Below, one piece after another: positions 56,692 through 64,000 of a stretch of DNA of 64,000 nucleotides. Source of the stretch: Neobacillus sp. FSL H8-0543 (lineage in GTDB: Bacteria; Bacillota; Bacilli; Bacillales; Cytobacillaceae); assembly GCF_038592905.1 (NCBI RefSeq), contig NZ_CP151943.1:1800501-1864500 (forward strand), written 5' to 3'. The position numbers were made by a program, and so were the translations under genes. Positions within the stretch are counted from its first letter, which is position 1. Each line of letters starts with the position of its first letter. The notes beneath the pieces were generated by a model that saw only the letters and a program-made list of their open reading frames with translations, was not told where the DNA came from and made no database searches.

Positions 56692-57029
56692 ATTTATCAT
56701 TAATTTAAAATTATCAGATAAAACAACGTGGTGAATTTCACCAAGAAGGACGGGGGAGGTCCTTCTGCTATTTCTTGTATTCACTCCTTGGTCAATTGTA
56801 GGAGCTTGTCGAAGAAAAACGTCTTTACGGTTACAGATTTCTCCAATTATCTCATCTGCTATTTGATATCCTAAAAGATATTATTGTTATTTTCTCACCT
56901 CGGAATCCTACCATATTTATGCTGGTAATAACCCCATTTCTTCTATAATAATTAAGGCGTTTTCAATTCTAGTAATTTAAATATATCTAGACATTCATAA
57001 AGATAATCTATAAAGAGGGAGTGGATTTC
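56692..57029. other. Gene-free stretch with two small palindromes
   Basis: No gene is supportable. GGTGAA-T-TTCACC (56730-56742) is a 13-bp palindrome, and AGAAGGAC/GTCCTTCT (56744-56766) forms a hairpin around a G-rich loop with a weakly T-rich tail. These could be an operator and a weak terminator. Confidence 0.45.
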
Positions 57030-57140
57030 ATGGACGAGCACGGAAATTTCTCTACAGGATTAATATGGGGCACTTCGTTAAGTATTCCTTTATGGATTGC
57101 GTTTTTCGGCTGGATAAAGATCATCGTTAATTTATTATGA
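57030..57140 (+). CDS. 36-residue putative membrane peptide
   Basis: Reading from the ATG at 57030 to TGA at 57138 gives MDEHGNFSTGLIWGTSLSIP followed by a hydrophobic stretch ending FFGWIKIIVNLL. A strong site GAGGGAGTGG lies at correct spacing. The peptide has a polar N-terminus and one transmembrane segment with a helix-breaking Pro. Many Bacillus small membrane proteins look like this, so I consider it real; its function is unknown. It stands alone, converging on the LRR protein's terminator. Confidence 0.6.
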   Translation: MDEHGNFSTGLIWGTSLSIPLWIAFFGWIKIIVNLL

Positions 57141-57201
57141 ATGTTTATTTATGCGAACCAACCTATTACCTCGAACGGCGGGGTGATTTTCTTTTTTCCA
57201 G

Positions 57202-57236
57202 ATAAAAACAAACCACCCTTAATGGATGGCTTGTTT
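57202..57236 (-). terminator. Terminator of the LRR surface protein gene
   Basis: On the minus strand AAACAAGCCATCC pairs with GGGTGGTTTGTTT using two G-U pairs, around an ATTAA loop, and runs into TTTTTATC. Confidence 0.8.
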
Positions 57237-57312
57237 CTTATATAACTCTTCACTTTTCACGAAACAGCGCGGTTTTTTAATTTTAAAGCAAGATAACCTT
57301 CACTTGCTATCT

Positions 57313-60165
57313 CTATTTACCTAATTTTCTCCGTTTGACAACAAAGAAAATAATTCCAGCCGCAACAATTCCAAATCCAATAACTAACAGGTTATAGCTG
57401 TTAGTTGCTGTGTTTGGTAAGCTGCTTCCTGGTTTTTGTCCTTCATTTTTATCAGGAGTCGAACCATTTTCCGTTACTTGACCATCTGGAGTCTTATCTT
57501 CTCCAACAGGATCAGTCCCTTCACCTGATTCATCCGTTCCATCTCCAGGTTCATCTTCACCTGCAGCCGTAGTGACAACGGTTGTTCCGTAAATGACACG
57601 TTCAAATTCCTCGTTTAATCCAACGATTTCAATCTTATACTCCGTATCCGGAGAAAGATCCGTTAAGATATAGGAAGACTCCTCTAAATCCGTTGCTACT
57701 TCCTCACCATCTACTATGATAAAGTAGCGGTAATCCTCGTAGCCATCCTTCGTAACAGGCTCCCAGCTCAATTCAATAGAATTCTCGGTTACTTGATCGA
57801 CGGAAATATCGAGATATTCATACATGACCGTGACCCCATTAGCTTCCAATTTCTCAATTACAGAAAGAGCTTCAGAACCTTCCGTTAAATCAAGGCGATT
57901 CTTCATTAGTAGGACAACTTGTAAATTCTCTAATGTTAGTAAACTTGATATATCTTCAATTTCATTAAAGCCGATGTTAAGAAATTCAATATTCAAGCCT
58001 GTCAACGGAGTAATATCCTCTATTTTATTCCCTTGCAAGAACAGCATCATAAGCTTTGAAAAAGAAGATAGAATACGAATATCCTTTATTTCATTGTCAT
58101 CCAGTATTAACGATTCCAGGTTGGTTAACGCACCTAAACCTGAAATGTCTGACAGTTGATTATCACTTAACGATAAAAAGAGTAAATTGGATAACCCAGT
58201 TATTGGCTTAAGATTACGAATCGAGTTAGAATCCAGCACCAATACCTGAAGATTGATTGCCAACTCTAATCCGTCGAGCTCCTCAATCCCCCGGTCTGTA
58301 GCATCCAAGCTTGTTAAAACACTCATATCACTCTCGTATAAATCACGTGAGTAAATATGCAAGGAATCACGTACCGCTTCTTCCAGAGCCAGGTCCTTAA
58401 ACTGAACAATCTCACCAGCTGGTACAGGCAGTGTGCTCACATAAGAATAAGCACTTCCCCAAACAAAACCAGCTTCATCGACAGCATCTACCCTAATCTC
58501 GTATTCTATCAATGACTCAAGACCCGTTAACTCATAAAAATTTTCACCAACTGGAATTTCTGTCACGAACTCACCATTAAGGTAAAGCTGATACCCGCTT
58601 ATGAGATCAGCCACTCCTGGGAAACTAAATTCGACTCCAATCGAATTTTCGGTAACTTCCCGAATGAATATTTCGTAGGTTTCAGAACCCCAATCAACCG
58701 TAACACCTGCTTCGATAAGGTCTTTTAATACCTCAAAATCCTCTGAACCCTTTGAAAAGTCAAGACCGTCGTTACCGTATAACGTCACATAAGTGAGTTT
58801 CGGAAGTTCAGTAAGGACTTGAATATCTTCAACTTGATTAAAGGCCAAGAACAAGTTCTCAAGGTTAACTAACATCCTTAAATCATCAAGACTCGTAACT
58901 AAATTCTCATCTAAATCTAGATGCACTAAATTTGTCAGGTTCGCAAGCGGTGAGAGATCTTCAATCTGGTTACCATAAAGCATAAGCTCAACAAGATTGA
59001 CAGCTAACTCAAGACCTGATAAATCCGTAATCTCAGCAAAGCTGGCATCTAAAGAAGTCAACTTTTCCATATCATCTGTGTAAAGGTCACGATGATTGAT
59101 TTTTAATTGATTTTTGATCGCATTTTTTAGATTTTCATCAGCAAAAGTAACGACTTCGCCTGTTGGAATCGCTGATGTAGTGACATCTGCACTTACGGAC
59201 TCAGTTGTTCCATCCTTGTAGAAGTAGTCTACTCTTACCTGGTATAACGTTTCAGGCGATAATTCTGAAAACGTATAAGTCGTAGTGTATGGATCGGTAA
59301 TTTCATCAACGAACTCGCCATTTAAATAAACAAGGTATTTTTTTACTCCTTTGGAATCGTAAGGACCATCCCACCCGATTGAAATAGATTGATCCGTTGT
59401 TCCTTCAATCTGGATCATCTTTTTCAGTACCATTTGATCGTCAGGCAACACGATTTCAATAGGATTTGTTACATAATCCTTCCCGCTCTCAATGGTGAAA
59501 TCAACTCTAATCTCTTCACCTGTTGAGTAGTTTTCAGTAAACAAACTGTAAGTTCCTGCTGGAAGTTCGATGTCACGGGACTCAGATTCGGAGTTTACAA
59601 AAAAGCCTTCCTCATCCAAATACCCATAATAACTCACTTCAGAACCCTCTTCGTTAACACCCTCAATGAAAAAAACAAAATCCAAAGGAATATTTCCTTG
59701 GTCTGTCACCACTTTGATATTTGTTGTGACGACATCTGCATCAGTGGCCTCTGCCGTGTTAATTTGAACATCATTTGCTTGTCCAACAAAAGTATGTTCC
59801 ATCGGCGCACTAACTACTTTTTCACCCGTGGATGGGTAGGCAGCAATTTCGTATGTATACAAAGTATTTCTTTCGACATCTTGATCTTCGTAGGAATACC
59901 TTCTTACATTGTCTTCAGCCGATTCATTTAATAGGACTGGCTCAATGTTCACTGCTTCACCATTTTTGATTAATTCGTAGTTTGTTAGTTCTTCTCCCTC
60001 GTCATTCGCCACTTGCCAAACAAGAACAGTAGAGTTCTGTTTCTCCGTAACATCCAATAAATCCAACCCTAAAGCAGCATAGGTCTTCAAACTAGCAAAC
60101 GGACTAAACAACGAAAATAATAATACGAGTACGATAGAAAAATGAATCCCTTTTCGATTGCGCAA
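57313..60165 (-). CDS. Sortase-anchored internalin-like surface protein with Fn3 and leucine-rich repeats
   Basis: This 950-residue secreted protein has a signal peptide (residues 1-30), two N-terminal beta-sandwich/Fn3-like regions (about 35-245), Fn3 (250-333), LRR block 1 (340-505), Fn3 (508-590), LRR block 2 (595-785), Fn3 (790-870), an acidic Gly/Glu/Asp linker, the sorting signal LPNTA at 916-920, a membrane helix and tail KRRKLGK. The two LRR-Fn3 units are clearly duplicated (RDLYTDDMEKLTSLDA against RDLYESDMSVLTSLDA). LPNTA, rather than LPxTG, is the substrate type of class D/SrtC-like Bacillus sortases. The start is TTG with AGGAGGAG. No sortase gene is in the window. Confidence 0.9.
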   Translation of the reverse strand: MRNRKGIHFSIVLVLLFSLFSPFASLKTYAALGLDLLDVTEKQNSTVLVWQVANDEGEELTNYELIKNGEAVNIEPVLLNESAEDNVRRYSYEDQDVERNTLYTYEIAAYPSTGEKVVSAPMEHTFVGQANDVQINTAEATDADVVTTNIKVVTDQGNIPLDFVFFIEGVNEEGSEVSYYGYLDEEGFFVNSESESRDIELPAGTYSLFTENYSTGEEIRVDFTIESGKDYVTNPIEIVLPDDQMVLKKMIQIEGTTDQSISIGWDGPYDSKGVKKYLVYLNGEFVDEITDPYTTTYTFSELSPETLYQVRVDYFYKDGTTESVSADVTTSAIPTGEVVTFADENLKNAIKNQLKINHRDLYTDDMEKLTSLDASFAEITDLSGLELAVNLVELMLYGNQIEDLSPLANLTNLVHLDLDENLVTSLDDLRMLVNLENLFLAFNQVEDIQVLTELPKLTYVTLYGNDGLDFSKGSEDFEVLKDLIEAGVTVDWGSETYEIFIREVTENSIGVEFSFPGVADLISGYQLYLNGEFVTEIPVGENFYELTGLESLIEYEIRVDAVDEAGFVWGSAYSYVSTLPVPAGEIVQFKDLALEEAVRDSLHIYSRDLYESDMSVLTSLDATDRGIEELDGLELAINLQVLVLDSNSIRNLKPITGLSNLLFLSLSDNQLSDISGLGALTNLESLILDDNEIKDIRILSSFSKLMMLFLQGNKIEDITPLTGLNIEFLNIGFNEIEDISSLLTLENLQVVLLMKNRLDLTEGSEALSVIEKLEANGVTVMYEYLDISVDQVTENSIELSWEPVTKDGYEDYRYFIIVDGEEVATDLEESSYILTDLSPDTEYKIEIVGLNEEFERVIYGTTVVTTAAGEDEPGDGTDESGEGTDPVGEDKTPDGQVTENGSTPDKNEGQKPGSSLPNTATNSYNLLVIGFGIVAAGIIFFVVKRRKLGK

Positions 60166-60270
60166 ACCTTCTCCTCCTAAAAAAAGATTACTAGCAAAAT
60201 AATTATATACCGCCGCAGTGCCATTTAATAGCAGATTTTTCTAAAATTTTACATGTTTCGTTTTCCTAAA

Positions 60271-60410
60271 GAAAGGTGCCAGAGGGGCAGTTCCACTGGC
60301 TTTTCACTGGTTCAGTGCCAAGGGGGCTGATCCACCGGCTTTTCTCCAGTTCACGAATCTGTCATGATTCGGCTAACAGAACCACTCCAAGGTTTTTCCA
60401 CGGTTTTTTC
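60271..60410. repeat. Cluster of three degraded GGGGACGG-type repeats
   Basis: GTGCCAGAGGGGCAGTTCC...CTGGC, GTGCCAAGGGGGCTGATCC...CCGGC and CTAACAGAACCACTCC...GG appear in succession between the LRR protein and the multicopper oxidase; they are diverged copies of the dispersed element. They fill most of this 310-base gene-free gap. Confidence 0.5.
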
Positions 60411-60420
60411 GGAATTTGGT

Positions 60421-60465
60421 CAAAAAAAAAGAACTAGCTCTTTCTCCCGAGTCTAGTCCTTTTAA
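60421..60465 (-). terminator. Terminator of the multicopper oxidase gene
   Basis: On the minus strand AGGACTAGACTC pairs with GAGCTAGTTCT (one bulge, one G-U) and runs into nine T's. Confidence 0.8.
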
Positions 60466-60476
60466 AATCATCTTTA

Positions 60477-61952
60477 TTAATGTTGCTCATGCTCCTGATA
60501 TTCACTACCACCTTTAGGCAGTTCCATTGGTATTTGTGATTCTGTCCCAGGTTCGACAAGCAAAAATTGGCCCATCATCCCATCATCTTCATGCTTTAAT
60601 AGGTGGCAATGATACATAAGCGGGGTATTAGGGTCAGGGTAGTCCCCAAATTCCACAGCAAGTCTAACCGTTGAGCCATTAGGAATATACACGGTATCTT
60701 TTCTGCCTCTTTCATATTCTGCAGGCTGTTTATCGTTTACGTCCAATACGCGGAACGCCGCATTATGAATGTGGAAATTATGAGACCAGCCAAAATTATT
60801 AATGATCCAAATTTCCTTGGTGCCCGCTGGAACAACCTCATCAATTCGATACATGTCCATCTTTTTATCATTAATCATTGATTCCATCGTCATTTTGAAT
60901 TCCCTTACCGTAGCACCCTCTGGAGCCTCAATTGGAGCTACACTAGAAAGCTGTCCGGCTATTGGAGTTGACTCTGTTAATTGATCAGCTGCAACAATTT
61001 TCAACAAATCGAATTCACCGTTTTCAATACCCGCACCGCTGCTGTAGCTGTGGAGAATCGTTTCCTCGCCAGGCTCAAATTCAACAACAATCTCGGCACG
61101 TTCTCCGGGACTTAATAGGAAACGGTCCATTGTGACTGGCGCTTGCAGGAGGCCGGCATCATTTGCCACAAGTTTAAAAGAACGGTCATCAGCAAAGCCA
61201 AAATTATACGCTCTCGCATTCGAACCATTAAGCAGTCGAAAGCGAACTTGATTTTCCGTCACTTTAAGAAACGGGTCATGCGTTCCATTCACAAGTATTT
61301 CATCGCCTAGCAATCCAAAGGTCGTATCGTCATTCTCTGATAGCTTCCCATCACTAGTAAACAGCTTATCTTGTACAATGAGTGGGATATCATTGACACC
61401 ATAATCAGAAGGCAATTTTTTGGAATCTTCATCTTCTATTATAAACATGCCCGCAAGTCCCCGATAAACATGTTGGGCTGTATTTCCGTGCAAGTGAGGA
61501 TGGTACCAGGTAGTGGCCGACGGTTGGTCGATTGTCCAATGGGGTGTCCACGTTTCTCCCGCTTCAATCATTTGATGCGGTCCTCCGTCCATCACTGCCG
61601 GCAATTTCATCCCATGCCAGTGCAAGGTTGAGGTCTCCGGCAAATTATTTACAACATCAAGGGCTACTTTGTCACCACGAGAAACCCTAACGGTCGGACC
61701 GAGATAGGAACCATTAACACCCCATGTCTCAGCTTTTTTTCCAGGCAAAAACTCTGTCGTTCCTGTTTGCATCGTTAAGGTAAAATGTTTTGTGCCATCA
61801 GGTCCAACTGTAGGTTCGACAAGCTCTGGGATGTTTAATGGATTCTCAAAGTCTAGCTTCCCAACATTTGTCACTTTTTTATCCCCACAGCCAGTCAATC
61901 CAATAAAAAATAATATAAATATCGGGATAATAAATTTATTATATGATTTCAA
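60477..61952 (-). CDS. Multicopper oxidase lipoprotein
   Basis: This 491-residue enzyme has an N-terminal lipobox (IGLTGC). All four copper-binding His clusters are visible: TLHWHG, YHPHLHG, HNFHIH, and MYHCHLLKHED with the type 1 Cys. Three cupredoxin domains are expected. It oxidises metal ions or phenolics while reducing O2 to water; anchored outside the cell it could serve in copper or manganese handling. CotA-type spore coat laccases are related but lack a lipobox. Starts with TTG; the ribosome site is modest (GGAAG 12 bases away, GAAGAA closer). Monocistronic. Confidence 0.92.
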   Translation of the reverse strand: MKSYNKFIIPIFILFFIGLTGCGDKKVTNVGKLDFENPLNIPELVEPTVGPDGTKHFTLTMQTGTTEFLPGKKAETWGVNGSYLGPTVRVSRGDKVALDVVNNLPETSTLHWHGMKLPAVMDGGPHQMIEAGETWTPHWTIDQPSATTWYHPHLHGNTAQHVYRGLAGMFIIEDEDSKKLPSDYGVNDIPLIVQDKLFTSDGKLSENDDTTFGLLGDEILVNGTHDPFLKVTENQVRFRLLNGSNARAYNFGFADDRSFKLVANDAGLLQAPVTMDRFLLSPGERAEIVVEFEPGEETILHSYSSGAGIENGEFDLLKIVAADQLTESTPIAGQLSSVAPIEAPEGATVREFKMTMESMINDKKMDMYRIDEVVPAGTKEIWIINNFGWSHNFHIHNAAFRVLDVNDKQPAEYERGRKDTVYIPNGSTVRLAVEFGDYPDPNTPLMYHCHLLKHEDDGMMGQFLLVEPGTESQIPMELPKGGSEYQEHEQH

Positions 61953-62092
61953 TTTCTTCTTTTACTTCCTTTCAAAATAGGATTCTGCAGCATCTCTTAT
62001 TATATAAATAATAGAACTCACATTTTAGATTCTCCCAATCAATGGTAAACAGGAATTAGGAAAAATTCAAATAGGAGCCCAGGAGACCATTC

Positions 62093-62125
62093 TAAAAAAA
62101 GACAAGGAGTTCAGCCCCCTTGTCC
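62093..62125 (-). terminator. Terminator of the GGDEF-EAL gene
   Basis: On the minus strand GACAAGGGGG pairs with CTCCTTGTC around CTGAA and runs into TTTTTTT. Remnants of GGGGACGG-type repeats surround it (about 62075-62200). Confidence 0.7.
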
Positions 62126-62224
62126 CATTCTCTATTTCCAATAGTTAGCGAAAGCTCAAAAAGCCATAAGAACCTGCCCCTTGGTCTTTCAAAAAGTCTA
62201 ATCCATACCTCAGATTTGCCGAGT

Positions 62225-64000
62225 TCAACCTTTTTTCCATGAATTTGAATGAGGGCCAAAAGATCCACGTAATGGACCATCAAGATCAATATCGAAGGAC
62301 TTTCGTCTATTTTCAATATCGATATTTTCGTCTGTGTTAGGAATTTCTGGGATTACAGTTTTTCCATTCCGCAAGAGGGAAGCAAACTCTTCAGCTGGGA
62401 CAGGTTTAGAAAATAAATACCCTTGAACCGTATCGCAATTGTACTCCTTCAATATTTCCAGTTGCTCTACCGTTTCTACACCTTCAGCAACAACATCCAT
62501 ATTTAGATGTTGGGCTAAATCGATTATAGTTTTTGTAATAAAATTTGAGCCTTCAACATCGGTTCTACTTAAATCATTAATAAAAGATTGATCAATTTTT
62601 AAGGTGTCAATTCTCCCTTTAAATCTTTTTAAGTAGGAGAGCGAAGAATATCCTGTCCCAAAGTCATCCAATGAAATACGAATTCCAATCTTTCTTATTC
62701 CATCTAAAACAGAGAAAACCACCTTCTCATTTTCTAAAAGGAATGTTTCCGTTATTTCGACTTCTAAGTATTTAGGGTCGAGCTTAGTGTCAGCTAATAT
62801 TCCCTTAATATTTTCGAGTAGATCTTTTTCTAAGAAGCGATGAGCCGAGAGATTGATGGACACTGGAATCAATGGTAGGCCAGCATCCTGCCATGCTTTA
62901 TTCTGGATACAGGCCATTTTTTTAATCCATTTTCCGATTTCTAGAATGATCCCCGTTTCTTCTGCTATCGGAATAAACTCACCAGGTGAGACAACCCCCC
63001 ACTGAGGATGATTCCAACGAATCAGGGCTTCGGCACCAATAATTTGATTGGTGATCGTACAAATTTTGGGTTGATAATATAATTCTAATTGATTTAATTC
63101 TAATGCTCTTCTGAGATCTGACTCCAAGGTAAATATTCGATAGGATTCCGCATCTATCGAAGGAGTATAAAAGTGGTAAGTGTTCTTTCCTTTGTCCTTC
63201 GCTTTGTATAGGGCGGAATCTGCATGCTTTATGATGGTTTCAACGTCTTCCCCGTCATTTGGAAAAACACTGATCCCAATACTTGCTGTTATGAAAAGTT
63301 CATAATCTTCAACAGGAAGAGGATCCTCTAATGATTTAATGATTTCCTTTGAAAAATCAATAATCCTGTCAACACTGGAAATATTAGGTAATATTAAAGC
63401 GAATTCATCTCCGCCAAGACGTGCAAGAACATCATGATCACGAATAAGCCCTTTTAATCTTAATGAAATTTGTTTGAGTAACTTATCTCCAATGGGATGA
63501 CCAAGAGTATCATTGATATATTTAAAGCGATCCAAATCTAAATACAGGACTGCTGACTTTTGCTGTAACTTTTGACTAGTCACTAATGTTTGTTCTAATT
63601 TTTCCTGGAATAACCTTCTGTTCGGTAGGTCTGTTAAAGCATCATGATAGGCTAAATATTTATTTAAATCCTCTGCTTTTTTCCGTGCTGTAACATCTTG
63701 AATCGTTCCAATAACCGTAGGTCTATTATTTTCAAGGTACACCTTTTTTGAATGGGATTCTATATCGATTAGAGTCCCATCCTTCCTAATGATTCTAAAA
63801 GAATGATTGACACCATCATCCCCATTCATTAAGTAATGCCAAATGGATTTCTGACTGAGTTGGTCATCTGGATGAATATAATCCCAAATATTCAATTCAC
63901 TGTTGAATTTTGAACCTAAAATTTGAAAAAATTTAGGATTCCCATAGCTTATTTGTCCGTTTTGTTCAAGAATAAACACTCCAATGAAAGCTTGTTCGAT
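62225..64000 (-). CDS. PAS-GGDEF-EAL cyclic-di-GMP enzyme (N-terminus outside the window)
   Basis: The last 591 residues are present; the frame is open through base 64000, where it encodes IEQAFIGVF of a PAS domain, so the gene continues beyond the edge. The order is PAS (to about 95 residues into the visible part, FRIIRKDGTLIDIESHSKKV), GGDEF (DLDRFKYINDTLGH and an intact RLGGDEFALIL), then EAL (IIGAEALIRWNHP, EITETFLL, DDFGTGYSSL, VVAEGVET). Both the diguanylate cyclase and phosphodiesterase motifs look catalytically intact. It makes or breaks c-di-GMP in response to the PAS signal. A terminator follows. Confidence 0.93.
   Translation of the reverse strand: MEQAFIGVFILEQNGQISYGNPKFFQILGSKFNSELNIWDYIHPDDQLSQKSIWHYLMNGDDGVNHSFRIIRKDGTLIDIESHSKKVYLENNRPTVIGTIQDVTARKKAEDLNKYLAYHDALTDLPNRRLFQEKLEQTLVTSQKLQQKSAVLYLDLDRFKYINDTLGHPIGDKLLKQISLRLKGLIRDHDVLARLGGDEFALILPNISSVDRIIDFSKEIIKSLEDPLPVEDYELFITASIGISVFPNDGEDVETIIKHADSALYKAKDKGKNTYHFYTPSIDAESYRIFTLESDLRRALELNQLELYYQPKICTITNQIIGAEALIRWNHPQWGVVSPGEFIPIAEETGIILEIGKWIKKMACIQNKAWQDAGLPLIPVSINLSAHRFLEKDLLENIKGILADTKLDPKYLEVEITETFLLENEKVVFSVLDGIRKIGIRISLDDFGTGYSSLSYLKRFKGRIDTLKIDQSFINDLSRTDVEGSNFITKTIIDLAQHLNMDVVAEGVETVEQLEILKEYNCDTVQGYLFSKPVPAEEFASLLRNGKTVIPEIPNTDENIDIENRRKSFDIDLDGPLRGSFGPHSNSWKKG

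Overview
The window looks like chromosome from an endospore-forming, low-GC Gram-positive bacterium of the Bacillaceae (Bacillus/Neobacillus type). The reasons are a complete GerA-type germinant receptor operon, strong AGGAGG-type ribosome binding sites with frequent GTG and TTG starts, many hairpin-plus-U terminators, CcpA (cre)-like sites, and dispersed repeats of a kind I associate with this group. I see no tRNA, rRNA, prophage, insertion sequence or CRISPR array.

Layout. 1-3.2 kb: tail of a peptide-binding protein, then a structured leader RNA ending in an attenuator-like hairpin, then a two-gene carboxyspermidine operon (dehydrogenase, decarboxylase). 3.7-7.2 kb: mqo, then a TetR regulator with a short-chain dehydrogenase. 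7.3-11.2 kb: gerAA-gerAC-gerAB on the minus strand. 11.4-16.5 kb: single minus-strand genes (YczE-like, NUDIX, P1 peptidase, YiaA-like, a coiled-coil DUF2325 protein). 16.6-20.7 kb: an orphan tungstate-type binding protein behind a candidate Fnr promoter, then a MerR/B12-domain regulator divergent from an FtsX-type ABC transporter. 20.9-24.1 kb: palindromic repeats, a WYL regulator divergent from a GyrI-like protein, and small unknowns. 24.3-28.5 kb: a PadR-controlled heterodimeric ABC exporter. 28.6-35.2 kb: accessory DNA with a hairpin repeat, a 52-bp tandem array, alkA, a sigma factor, an LCP protein and two related candidate small RNAs.

35.3-56.7 kb is a long minus-strand carbohydrate region. 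A lac-type operon (binding protein, two permeases, LacZ, an alpha-type glycosidase, EamA exporter, LacI repressor) starts at a promoter near 56.64 kb that carries a LacI-like palindrome and a cre-like site. It is followed by a YesMN-type two-component system. A second operon behind a cre-containing promoter near 43.7 kb holds a binding protein, an SDR, a divergent split GcvP-like enzyme pair, a second binding protein and two permeases. The GcvP-like pair is not accompanied by gcvT or gcvH and has altered active-site loops, so it may not be a glycine cleavage enzyme. 57-64 kb: a 36-residue membrane peptide, a sortase-anchored LRR/Fn3 surface protein (LPNTA), a lipoprotein multicopper oxidase and a PAS-GGDEF-EAL protein cut by the window end.

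Strongest leads for something undescribed: the leader RNA at 312-681 with mutually exclusive terminator and antiterminator pairings, the paralogous sRNA pair at 31.7 and 35.0 kb, the GcvP-like operon, and the exact-period 52-bp hairpin array. All functional assignments are from reading sequence; no database search was run.
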